From positions 28,467,036 through 28,531,035 of the forward strand of contig NC_092271.1 in NCBI RefSeq assembly GCF_036320965.1: DNA of 64,000 nt, given 5' to 3'. This document shows, piece by piece, positions 25,589-36,964 of the stretch. Numbering within the stretch: position 1 is the stretch's first letter; the number at the start of each line of letters is the position of its first letter. Made by a program: the position numbers and the translations under genes. The notes beneath the pieces were generated by a model, which was given only the letters and a program-made list of their open reading frames with translations, did not search any database and was not told where the DNA came from. This stretch comes from Panulirus ornatus (lineage: Eukaryota; Arthropoda; Malacostraca; Decapoda; Palinuridae).

Positions 25589-26052
25589 CCAGCCAGTGGC
25601 GTGTCAACAAGCTACACACACCAGCCAGTGGCGTGTCAACAAGCTACACACACACCAGCCAGTGGCGTGTCAACAAGCTACACACACACCAGCCAGTGGC
25701 GTGTCAACAAGCTACACACACACCAACCAGTGGCGTGTCAACAAGCTACACACACACCAGCCAGTGGCGTGTCAACAAGCTACACACACACCAGCCAGTG
25801 GCGTGTCAACAAGCTACACACACACCAGCCAGTGGCGTGTCAACAAGCTACACACACACCAGCCAGTGGCGTGTCAACAAGCTACACACACACCAGCCAG
25901 TGGCGTGTCAACAAGCTACACACACACACCAGCCAGTGGCGTGTCAACAAGCTACACACACACCAGCCAGTGGCGTGTCAACAAGCTACACACACACCAG
26001 CCAGTGGCGTGTCAACAAGCTACGCACACCAGCCAGTGGCGTGTCAACAAGA
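25589..26052. repeat. 32-36-bp minisatellite, 14 copies with a (CA)n hinge
   Basis: The core CCAGCCAGTGGCGTGTCAAC followed by AAGCTACACAC restarts at 25589, 25621, 25655, 25689, 25723 and so on to 26029. Cores are nearly identical (one CCAACC variant at 25723); the length differences lie in the ACAC hinge. The usual 34-bp period is not a multiple of three, so all three plus-strand frames stay open for 160-240 codons. They are artefacts, not repeat proteins. Confidence 0.97.
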
Positions 26053-26639
26053 GGATGATGCTTTCCACAGCCTCCACTCCTCAGCTGGAGACAAACCAAC
26101 ACGGTACTGCACCTGTTGGTAATACCAACCAAACGCCCTCACCTCCTCGCACCCCACCACCTCAGATACTGGGATGTCCTCTCGTGCTATCACCCCACCG
26201 AAAGGATGAATCACAAAGTATAAAGGTACACATACAATATACAGACATATCACCAATGCCAGCGTCACCATGAGCCCGGAGGTTGTATCAAGGCACCAGG
26301 ACACGTCTGACCACCATCTCTACCAGACTACAGTGTTATGTCAGATACCTAACATGCGACATCACATGGTTCCTGTGTTACGTCTGGTCACGAGCAACAC
26401 GGCCATAATCATGAGACAGTGTCACCCACAGTAAGTTTCTCATGTTGTCAACATGTGTGGCAACGCTCCAGGTGTTTGGGTGTGTCGGATGTCTCCTGAC
26501 ACCTACACAGCAGTGTGGCATGCCACCACCTGCCCCAGTAGGCCCTGCAGTGGGGCAGTATGGGACGCCGCGACCCAAGTCCCCTACAATATAAACAACA
26601 GCCTGCCAAGCCAGAAATGACCGATGCGTTACCAAGTAA
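26053..26639. other. Unannotated non-coding stretch
   Basis: No gene recognised. The 202-codon minus-strand frame (26378-26986) overlaps the reverse-transcriptase relic on the other strand and is its shadow. Confidence 0.45.
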
Positions 26640-27110
26640 ATATTTTCACCAGTGTCCTGCCACATTAACCATAAACAAAGTAACATCGCCAGAATCCACG
26701 TCCCACAAGGCAGCGTCCTATCACCCAACCTATTTATAACCTGCACGGCAGACATTCTCCCCTCCTGCAGGGAACACAAACATGGATACCTTGTACGCAG
26801 ATGACAACAAAATACTCCCAGATCACACCCACCTTGGACAGTTCGAGGCATCCAAACAACAGCCACGAAGAAAAAAAAATGTAGAAGTTTACAAATCTGG
26901 CACAGGAGAGAGTGAAACGTAGGAACATGGCAGCAAAAGAGATCACGTACACAGCACCAGATGAGTAGTAAATTACTAGGCCACACACAGCCATCAAGAG
27001 GTGTAATACCAGACTATAATACTAAGAGACTGCACAAGACAGAGCAGCCTTGACAAGCTCGTAAAGACCCAGGCACCTCCCTCAGGGGTAAAAACTGTCT
27101 AGTAACGGCT
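26640..27110 (+). mobile_element. Non-LTR retrotransposon relic, reverse transcriptase palm
   Basis: At 26700-26726 the plus strand reads VPQGSVLSP followed by NLF, the classic QGSVLSP/T-LF signature of Jockey-like reverse transcriptases. About 30 codons on, YADD (26794-26805), the catalytic box, appears in the +1 frame, so a frameshift separates the two motifs. The stretch between reads T-ADI-PSCREHKHG, where families have a Y--DIP segment. Downstream sequence to about 27110 keeps weak resemblance to the RT thumb. No endonuclease domain was seen. It is a dead fragment. Confidence 0.65.
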
Positions 27111-27132
27111 ACTGAAGACGAACATCTACCAC

Positions 27133-27525
<393 letters not shown>

Positions 27526-27581
27526 CACCCACCCACCCACCCACCCACACACACACACACAGACACACACACACACACAGG
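27526..27581. repeat. (CCAC)n-(CA)n compound tract
   Basis: Five CCCA/CCAC tetranucleotides run into two CA blocks separated by CAGA. Confidence 0.9.
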
Positions 27582-29338
27582 GGTGGCCAGGTAACCAGCG
27601 GACAGGTCTGCACCGAACTCTTGACCCGTCTGCCCGTGGTGGCCGCTGAGGCGGAAACATGCCACCCAGCTCTGGCGAGGCCCTCTTGAAGGCCAGCCAC
27701 GGCCTGGCCCAGGACCCTAGTGGTCCAAGGTTGTCTCTGCAGCACGAGACGCAAGAAAAACACCTACAGGTAAAACACACAGGAAACTGAAACACCGCCA
27801 GCCTTACAAAACCTACCAAGCCACACATTCCCCGTAAGGGAACCTGGAAACAATGTCTCGAGATGACACAAGCAACACAAAAGTTGAAGCACTGTGGAAC
27901 CACACACGAAAAATTAATGTCACACTGAACAGATGATGTAACACAGTACAATACCAACTTCCATGTTCCAGCACATGTACGAGTCAAGGAGGCATTCCAC
28001 ACAACCTGCCAACAGCAATACGCAACACTACCCTCCAGGGGAGAGGGGGCAGGAGGATCCTGGGTATGAGAGACCTGGCTGGCCTTTTACCCTCATCATG
28101 AAGGGTCTGGTCAAAGGCCAGGTCATCATGCCCCGGGGAAGACCGGTCCTGCCCGAGGGGTCAACAGCCACCTGGCCCACCAGCTCATTAAAGTGTGCAG
28201 AACACGCGACCACACCACCACCACCACCGTGATTCATTCATGCCTCCCAACGCTACAGAACAGCCTGTGTGCACGCTCACGCCACTCATGGCTCAATGCA
28301 CGTGCACCGCACCGGCCACTACCAACACTTATTTGAACACATCACCAACAAATGAAAATCGAAGCAAGTAACCCCAAAAGTTACCACATGTGGGTACGGC
28401 GACGAGCCGACCCCTTACACACACGGTGTGACAACATGGCCAACACCACGACACTGGTCCATCCTCCACCCCTACATACATACTTTGTGTGGCAATACTG
28501 CCAACACCACGACACTGGCCCATCTTCCACAACCTAATTTGTGTAACTGTTTACCTCGTTACTCCTAATATGTCGTCCTTTAGGAAGAAGGTCTACCATA
28601 ACACTTTTAATTCTATCCTGACGCTAGGGTGGCGAACCCTGCCTGTAATTGGATCCTTCATACATACACACACACACACAATTCAAAGGCAACCAGAGCT
28701 GATGCAAGTCTCCAGGAGAGATATGGCCGAGAGTCCCATCCACTCTGGTAAAGAAGCTGCACGTACCTACATCAGGGAGCCATTGGTTACTAGCGATACC
28801 TGGCCGACCACAACAGACCGGAGCAACAGTGGACGTGGAAAAAAAATCTGACAACGGACCATAAACCCTCCATCCGTCTGTGTAACCATCCTCAATGTGA
28901 CAAGACAATTTCAAAGGTGTTGGTACAACCATCAATCTAAATCTTTTTAATGGGATACAACCTGAGGATTACGAGAGAGCCACACACCTGTGAAGCTACG
29001 TACTCGGGCTGGACACAAACGTTGTACACACTCCAACGTTTGGCAGCCACGGATCTGATAGCACTTTTACTACCTTCACACCACCTGCTGAGGACGAGGC
29101 AAAGGGCACCATGACCCAGCACACTCCTACCCTTCCTGATGCTTCCCACCATCCAATAACTGACCTGCCCTAACCCCACCTGACCTGCCCCTCCCCACAA
29201 TCCCGTCCTGACACACGCCAACAATTCAGTTCCCTCCGCTCCAGCAGCACCTACGCCCGCTGCTCACCTGGGTCACACAATCTGACCAGTAGAATATATC
29301 AAGAGGCACACCGCATCACATTAAACACCAACACGATC
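27582..29338. other. Unannotated non-coding stretch
   Basis: Small features only: (CAC)n at about 28212-28230, (AC)n at about 28664-28680, and two related ACAACATGGCCAACACCACG / CAATACTGCCAACACCACG modules at 28430 and 28490 (about a 60-bp degenerate repeat). No gene. Confidence 0.45.
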
Positions 29339-29917
29339 TTTTTTTTTTTCGCTTGATGGCAGTTTCCCACGTTCGCGAGGTAGTGCCATTAACAGAGGAA
29401 GAAAGGCCGCATCAGCTCCCATTCATTGTCCAGCTGTCATACGCAATGTACCGAAAACACAACTTCCTATCACATCCAGGTCTCATAAACTTTTTCATGG
29501 TTTGCTTCAGACGCTTCACATGCCCTGGGTCAGTCCATTTTCAGCACGTCAACCCCCGTGTACCACATCGTTCTAATACACTCTATCCCACGCAATCCTT
29601 TCACACTCCTATTCAGGCCCGGATCGCTAAGAATATTTTTCACTCCATCCTCCCATCTCCAACTTGGTCTCCCAGTTCTCCTTGTCCCCTACACTTGTGA
29701 CACATTCATCCACTCTGCTAACCTTTCCCCACTCATTCTCGACAAATGTCCAAACCATCTCAGCACACCCTCTTTAGCTCTCTCAACCACACACTTTTTA
29801 TCACCCCACACCTCTATCAAACCACATCACACTACATGCTGTCCTCAAACATTTCATTTACGACACATCCAACCTAATCCGCACAGCTTTACCTATAGTC
29901 CAAAGCCTAGAGAGAGC
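29339..29917 (-). mobile_element. 5'-truncated non-LTR retrotransposon, C-terminus of the polymerase protein
   Basis: Read on the minus strand, about 29746-29800 encodes KCVVERAKEGVLRWFGHLSR and RMSGERLAEW, and about 29640-29690 encodes TRRTGRPSWRWEDGVKNIL. These are the well-known C-terminal LRWFGH--R and RGRP--RW-D motifs of retrotransposon-derived reverse-transcriptase proteins. At least one stop (TAG near 29697) and frameshifts break it. The lower end carries the poly-A tail (T run at 29339-29349) next to a GCGAACGTGGGAAACTGCC-type 3' end that matches the tails at 22797 and 46583. The upper end stops near 29917 by 5' truncation. Confidence 0.75.
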
Positions 29918-30060
29918 GAGATAGGGGGGGGGGGGGGTTCACTGACCAAACCAGTTAGTACAAAGATACAGGAGTGGATTAAATCCTCCAACCCTTAACA
30001 GCCTGACACCCCCACGCACACACACTCCTTATGCAACTTGTGGCACAATCAATAGGCAAG
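29918..30060. other. Poly-G run and flanking sequence
   Basis: A 13-G run lies at about 29926-29938. No gene. Confidence 0.5.
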
Positions 30061-30150
30061 TCACACAACGCGTGACGCATCACGGCCCAGCCAGAAGACG
30101 CATGACGCACTCTGGCTCAGCCACACGACGCGTGACGCAGAACTACAGCC
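30061..30150. repeat. 30-bp tandem repeat, 3 copies
   Basis: ACGCGTGACGCA or a variant restarts at about 30067, 30097 and 30127 with CAGCCAC spacers. Confidence 0.8.
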
Positions 30151-30733
30151 ACTCCACGACGCAGGAAAACCACGGCAAACAACGCATAAACCGTAAAATA
30201 GGAACAAAACAAAAGAGGCTAGAATGACATTCAACCATTCCTTATATCTACTTCCGAGACGCCGGCCTCGCCCAGCCCAACCAGAACCCAGAGTAACCTT
30301 TGTAGGACTCCAGGTAGACTGCGTGGGAGGGGTTCCTCCCCGTCAACCTGTGTCAAGACTAGCATATGTCACCCCCAGCAAACCCTGTGTCACGCCAACA
30401 CCGGACGACCACTGACACTGTCCCTTGACGCAATATAACAAACAAGTGAAAATATGAAGCAGAAATTTAAGTGATAACAAATAAACTATGATAATGCACA
30501 ACTAATATATAAACACACAACATTCATAAAGGCAAAATCTTTTAGTTTCTGGTTTTCCCAGAGCAGTGTGTTCGGCTATGTAGAAATGTGATCATAACAC
30601 TAGTGTGGAAACTTGTTATGAAGGGCACATGTGAGGCCTTGTGTGTGTAGTGAACCACACAGTGCGCGGTTCCCTCTCTGAATAACAGTCGCACTCATGT
30701 CAAACTGTATGGTTAGATAATTACCAACCATCC
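30151..30733. other. Unannotated non-coding stretch
   Basis: No gene or repeat recognised. Confidence 0.4.

Positions 30734-30784
<51 letters not shown>
30734..30784. repeat. (AAT)n microsatellite
   Basis: About 17 AAT trinucleotides. Confidence 0.95.
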
Positions 30785-30785
<1 letters not shown>

Positions 30786-32564
30786 TTACAGACTCCCCAA
30801 GAGAACTAACACAAGTCTTGGTCCAGTCAACCTAGCTGGTGTATTCGTAGGGAAATATAAATGTAACCAGTGATCAAACAAGAGAAACTTGACACCTGAA
30901 CAAATTTCAGGGTGTGTCTGTGTGTGTGTGCTGGAGAGCGCGGGTATGCATGCTAGACCACGAGCGTATATGTACGTGTTATACAAGTGTGTGCGTGCAC
31001 GTGAGTGTACTGAGGCGAGAGGGCTTGCGTGTTTGTGTGCAGGTGTTACTAAGCTGTGATGTTTGCGTGAGACTTGCCGTGGTGCTGATCAATAGGCCTG
31101 AGGGAGGGGCAGCCCTGACGCGGATAGCGTGAGGGAGGTCAGAGGCTGGCCAGGTCAGAGGAGGACTGGTGTACAGTACACCTACTATTTCTGGATTACC
31201 TCAGTACATTCTGTATCACTGGTACGGCCCTGCTATTATGCGCATTTTCAGTCTATCTTCTCTTCCCTTCTACATTAATTTGTAGTTTTACTATACTAAC
31301 CCCAGGATTTCCATATATGTTCTTTGCTATCCTCTTCAACTTTTAGGGGACTAAATCTTTTACGTTAAGGCCAGATCATCTGGCCTGGACCTCGGTGGTC
31401 TGCATCTATGTAACTCCTTCATAAACACCTGTTGAGTACTCGCCACATGGATACTCTCTCACAGGCCTGAGTGACTCCCGTGTCTAGTTACCTCAGACTG
31501 TTCCACCAACCCCGACAACGAATGATTCCTTACCTCTCATGGTAAACATCGTTACGAGTCTATCTACAATGAAGCAACCATAACATAATTCTAATTCCTC
31601 ACTGCAATGTTCAGTACACGTCGTCATCAGCATTAGTCACGTGAGGAGCACAGACACTGTCACGTCTGCCAGATACCCCACCTGACCCAACTCCCACCTG
31701 CTCAGCGTTACAGCCAACCCTGGGTATCGCCCTGTTATAACCGGACGACCAAAAATGTGGATACCAAGGGCCGGATAACCGGGTTATGACGGCAGAGTGG
31801 ATTACATGTCACTCTGCCAGTTCCTCACTCACTGGTGGTGGTGTTATACGGTGGAGATGCTCTCCAGTCAACCATATGTCAGAAGGCAACACTCCGCGTA
31901 ACCGTGCACGTCACACCCGCTACGGTGGATGCTGGTAACGTTGTTTACCCGAGGTTTCTGACGAACATAAAGTAACATAAGACGGCCGGTAGCAGTTCCT
32001 TTCTGCCACCACAGGCGTGAGTAACACCTGTGAGGATGAAGAGCCTTTGAGGCGACAGTAAGTGCTGCCAGCAGGAGGGGAGTGTGGGAGGGGCATGGGC
32101 TGCACGTGGGAGGAGTACCTCACGTGCGTGTGGGTCAAGTACACGGTCTATAACGTATGCCACTCCTGCCTATTAACGTTAAGACGACGGATTCTACGAA
32201 GCCGAGGGCTCCCTACCCCACAACCTGGCTGATCAGTTTACTCTGTACATATTTGCTTTCTGATTTCTATCGAGTTATCACGTCTATCATAATCATGATT
32301 ATTATCATTTAATTAATAATATTACTATTACTCCACCAGGATTTGTTCGACCTTGTATCCACCATATGCAGACAGTTACATGTCTGGGCTGCGAAGGTTA
32401 ACAGTGATGGCCCTTCTATGCATTTATGGCACATTTGAATGATACTTTCTAGTCTTCCATGCCAGTCATGGCAAGTTTTGTGTCCAGTATATCACGTGGA
32501 CTTCACTATCTACCACGTGAAACTTACACATGCCCTGTCTACACTCTAGAGGGTGCAGTCTACG
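30785..32564. other. Unannotated non-coding stretch
   Basis: Imperfect GT-rich sequence lies at about 30910-31045. A segment at about 31726-31795 has inverted CCGGATAACCGGGTTAT-like elements. No gene recognised. Confidence 0.4.
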
Positions 32565-32665
32565 TGGACCTCACGGGTATGTAGCGACGGTTATCGCTGC
32601 TTATCGTGACGCAATCACGGGCCGCCCTGGGTCGAGTCCGCACAGATTCGAGCCCTGGTCGCGAC
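32565..32665 (+). mobile_element. Possible tRNA-derived SINE head
   Basis: On the plus strand TAGCGACGGTTA (32582-32593, A-box-like) is followed by GATTCGAGCCC (32645-32655, B-box-like) in a GTGACGCAATCACGGGCC context. The spacing is longer than in a tRNA and no cloverleaf closes, so this is a degraded tRNA-derived repeat at best. Confidence 0.4.
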
Positions 32666-33122
32666 AGCAGGTCCACACTCAACACACCTGCTCATTCTCC
32701 TCAGCACACTGCTAATCCATCAACTCCGTCGGCTGGGACTGGTGTTCTGAAGGGTCATCATGAGTCCTGCCTCCTCCCTCACCAAAGTCTGATAAGTCGA
32801 GTTCGCCACTTGTGAGGAGGCGCCCCACTGAACCTAAGGTCACCAGGCATAGGAAGAAGCGCACCACTTAAAAGAAAGAAAAAACTAAGAGCAGCAGCAG
32901 CATATGACCACACCATCCAGTTCCCTGAGCCAGTCTCAAGAAGCCAAGTGGCCGACTTCAAGCAGCACCCCAGGGCGACAAAGCCCCCAAGGGGGCGGAA
33001 GGAGCAAGCCTCTGCCTCCCACTCCCACCACCAACTTTAGAAGAACTAGAGAGGAGGAAAGAAAAGTTAGTAGCAACACACACACGATGGGTGGAACACC
33101 TGGAAGAGCATGGTCATGGTGA
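32666..33122. other. Unannotated non-coding stretch
   Basis: No gene recognised. Confidence 0.4.
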
Positions 33123-33148
33123 CACACACACACACACACACACACACT
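33123..33148. repeat. (CA)n microsatellite
   Basis: About 13 CA dinucleotides. Confidence 0.9.
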
Positions 33149-33277
33149 ACCGAAGCGACGACCAAACTGAGACGATGACTTCACAAACCGCCAGCAAACA
33201 GAACACAACATGTAATACACCGTCGAGGACCACCGGCCACTCTACATCCCCCAGGACGACCACATCGACATCTCTAC

Positions 33278-33694
<417 letters not shown>

Positions 33695-33835
33695 GCAACG
33701 TGGAGGGGTGACTGGATGATGAGGAACGTGGAGGGGTGACTGGATGATGAGGAACGTGGAGGGGTGACTGGATGATGAGGAACGTGGAGGGGTGAATGGA
33801 TGATGAGGAACGTGGAGGGGTGACTGGATGAATGA
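33695..33835. repeat. 28-bp tandem repeat, 5 copies
   Basis: AACGTGGAGGGGTGACTGGA plus TGATGAGG repeats five times; one copy has GAATGG for GACTGG, and the last decays into GGATGAATGAG. Confidence 0.92.
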
Positions 33836-34995
33836 GAACGAAAAATGATGACAGAATGAATGGGAACGAGAAGGAATGCTGTGTAAACGAGCACGATGTG
33901 GGATGGTTGTGAAAGTGGGAGGGGTTTGTGGATGAATGAATAGGTGGAGGGAGGGTAGCCTCAAGGAATGAGTCATAAGGGTAGGGGTATACGGAAAGGT
34001 GACCGGGCAGGAGTGGAGGCCGTGGCAGCTACTCCACTAACCCAGCCACAAAAACAACAGACAAGAATGGCCCGGGAGTATAAACCGGCCGGCCAGCCAG
34101 CCAGCCTGGCCGCTTTTTGTGGCCAGGCTTGTTACTGGCGTCGGTGTGGGGGGGGGGGGGGGGGGGATCACAGGATGGACAAGGAATGGAAGGAACGGTA
34201 CAGGAAGAGGAGAGGACGGGTGAGGAGGGGAAGGAGACGGCAAATGGGTGCAACAGGCAAGGAACCTCACAGGTGGACACTAAGCCAACCGTCATACACG
34301 AACTGGTGATGGCGGTGCCACGGCCCAGGACCGGTGACGACGGCAGCGTAGACGGAGGACGAACTGCTGTGAGGAAGGGGTGGACTGGGCGTGGGACGGA
34401 CGAGCAGTAGTCACAGAGGTGGGCTGAAGGTGTGGCTGAGGTGCGTTCTGGGGAAGCAAGGAAGGTGGCGAGAGGAAGTCAGCAAAGAGGCAACCCATCA
34501 CACCTATCCATCACTATGGTCGTTCCTCCCATACAGCTACAGGAGTGTCCCAACCCAGTGACTCGCGTGTGAGATAGTGTGTGTCTCTCCAGCAAAATCG
34601 CGGAACACAAACGTCACACAGAATGGCTAAGGTGTGGCCTCTACCACAGTGTGTTTGTGGCGCAGAACAGTGTGTCAGGCAGCAGCTGCCATCACACCTG
34701 CCTACACCGGAGTGTGTGGCGCAGGACAGCCCGGGGATCAACAGCTGTCATCACACCTGCCTCTACCACAGTGTGGCTCACATCACCCAGCGAGTCGAGC
34801 CAGCAGCAGCAGCCACTCCTCACAACACGTGGCTTGTGTATCCTCCTGCTATACGATGCGTGGGATCCTCTGCTGCACCTCGACAGCGGTAGGTTGCCGA
34901 TGCTGCACCATGATTACACAGCATCATGACAGCACGGAACAACAGTCTCCAAATCACCGTAATCTTGGGAAGAAACGTCAGACAGGCTGGCGTGT
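33836..34995. other. Unannotated G-rich then mixed stretch
   Basis: Contains a 17-G run at about 34149-34166. Loosely repeated CATCACACCTGCCTSTACCRS modules occur at about 34640-34790. No gene. Confidence 0.45.
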
Positions 34996-35466
34996 CACAG
35001 GGATGAGAACTACAGTGAAAGTACCAACTTTGCTTGACGTATTACAGGCTGACAACACCACACTAGCTTTGTCTGACGGGAGAAGCTGGAACACAACAAA
35101 GGAAATGCCAGCCATGCCTATCGTGTGGAGCCTGACAACACCAGGGTAAGAGGCGCACAATAAATTGACCTCTCATAGCAGCAAAACCACAACCAGAGGA
35201 GATGCCAACTATGCTCAGCGTGTAACTGACAACACTTGAGGATATACCAGCCAGCCTAGCGTGGCACGTGCAAGCCTGACACTACCAGAGGAAATACCAG
35301 CTTTGCCAACCATATGGGAACCTGATTCAAACATGAGAAAATACGAATCTTGCCAAACATGTGGGGACCTGACCACACCAGAGAATATACAAGCCTTACC
35401 GAGTATGAGGGAGCCAGACAATACCAGAGAATATCTTCGCATTTTGTTATGTGAAAACCTGACATA
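34996..35466. repeat. ~58-bp degenerate tandem repeat, ~7 copies
   Basis: A module with ACAACACCAGRGRAAATACC, then AGCCWTGCC, then GTGGRRCCTGAC recurs from about 35000 to 35465, best preserved at 35225-35465. Frames on both strands reflect the repeat. Confidence 0.65.
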
Positions 35467-35629
35467 GTCAGCTTTGCTTAGGTGGGAAGGTGACAACATC
35501 AACCTTGCCCAGGCGGTGGGAGGTGAGACCAACACGATCGGTGAGTCTGAGGGAGGCAATGAGTAAGAAGCAGGGCAGGTGGGACCGGCCGGGCCTCCGG
35601 ACAACATCCAGTAGAAACAATTCCTTGTC

Positions 35630-35800
35630 TGGCCGCCCCTGGCCCCCGCATGGCCTAGCCACCCCTGGCCCCCCCGCATGGCCTAGCCGCCCCTGAACCC
35701 CGCATGGCCTAACCGCCCCTGGTCCCAGCATGGCCTGGCCGCCCCTGGTCCCAGCGTGGCCTGGCCGCCCATGGCCCCCGCCTGGTCTAGCCAGGCCGCC
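35630..35800. repeat. ~26-bp tandem repeat, 6 copies
   Basis: CCGCCCCTGGCCCCCGCATGGCCTAG-type units (core CATGGCCTAGCC) recur with length changes in the C run. Confidence 0.85.
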
Positions 35801-36045
35801 TCCAGCATCTAACTAACACCTAGCGTATTACAGTAACGGTGAGAGACGTGGAACCTCGTGTGGCTGGAGGACCGCGTTGGGCCACGATGACAACAAGGCT
35901 GGGTGACGGAGGAGCCAGGGGGACAGGTGAAGGATGAAGCCGGAGGAGCAAAGAGGGGTGAGGAGAGGCAGACTGTGGGCAGGTGATGGAGAGTGTCATG
36001 TCCCCGGCAGGCAGGTGGTGGCTCCGTCCACCCTGCTCCTACCGC

Positions 36046-36047
<2 letters not shown>
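35801..36047. other. Unannotated non-coding stretch
   Basis: No gene or repeat recognised. Confidence 0.4.
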
Positions 36048-36097
<50 letters not shown>

Positions 36098-36101
36098 CGC
36101 A
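36048..36101. repeat. (GT)n-(GC)n compound tract
   Basis: About 20 GT dinucleotides run into about six GC dinucleotides, a possible Z-DNA former. Confidence 0.93.
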
Positions 36102-36124
36102 CCTGGGGTCTAAAACGTCACATA

Positions 36125-36420
36125 CGGACGGTGACGTCAACAGGTATGGGTTATGACCTTACCACGTGGCCAGTGGGAAGCCAGCTTTTATTAGCAGGTG
36201 ACATCAACAAGTATGAATTATTTCCTCAGATGGCCAGAGGGAAGTCAGTCTGTACGTAGATGACGTCAACAGGTAAAGTATGATGACATCACCACGTGGC
36301 CAGTGGGAGCATGGCATGACGCATATATTAGGCGTGACGACACACGTGGACTGTGACGTCAATAAGTATGGATTATGACGCCATCAGGTGAGCAGTGGAA
36401 GGCTAGCTGTATGTAGGAAA
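36125..36420. repeat. ~65-bp degenerate repeat carrying CRE palindromes
   Basis: The module TGACGTCAACAGGTATGG, then ATGAC, then CACGTGGCCAGTGGGA recurs about four times. TGACGTCA is intact at 36132, 36261 and 36354; the copy at 36199 reads TGACATCA. Confidence 0.7.
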
Positions 36421-36758
36421 TGACCCCAGATATGGGTGAGGGTAACTCGGCAGTGTTGTACTGTACAGCACTGTCTCGACTCACGTGAAAACCATCCTCA
36501 ACATTCAACCAAATCATCCAGCAATCAGCCAGACACATGCACGACGCACTCTATCCATCAGACAAGCACGCACACTACTACAAAGCAGGCACCACCTGGC
36601 AGCAGGATGGCACGCACCATGCATCAGTACGCTGGGCAGCAGGAACTGACCACAGTACACGAGGAACCACGCACTTTCTACTACCATTATCAAAATGCCA
36701 CGAGCTCTGTACCCAACAGCTGACCCTCGTCAGGACACACTGGTATTAAAGAAAAAAA
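36421..36758. other. Unannotated non-coding stretch
   Basis: No gene recognised. An A-run lies at about 36751-36759. Confidence 0.4.
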
Positions 36759-36964
36759 AAGCCTCAACACAAGAATTGTACGAGAGGGTACCACACTGGC
36801 TGGTCCTCCAACGATCTCTCTTCCTCTCTCACACCCACTGCACCTCTCTCTCTTCCTCCGAACACTTTAAGGAAAAACTAGACAAACTACTTAAAACAGT
36901 TCCGGATGAACTCATGACAAACAACAATGCAAAGCGAGTAACTGTGCAAAAAAGAGTATTGTGA
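36759..36964 (+). mobile_element. Possible retrotransposon polymerase C-terminal fragment
   Basis: The frame reads a variable stretch and then SEHFKEKLDKLLKTVPDEL (about 36856-36912). It resembles the FK-KLD-(W/F)L-TVPDEP tail at the end of many non-LTR retrotransposon reverse-transcriptase proteins. Nothing upstream supports a longer element. Confidence 0.35.

Noticed and set aside
25554..26273. Long repetitive open frames (162-239 codons) that look like a repeat protein
   Set aside because: The repeat period is mostly 34 bp, so all three frames are open at once. The peptides are readings of a minisatellite.
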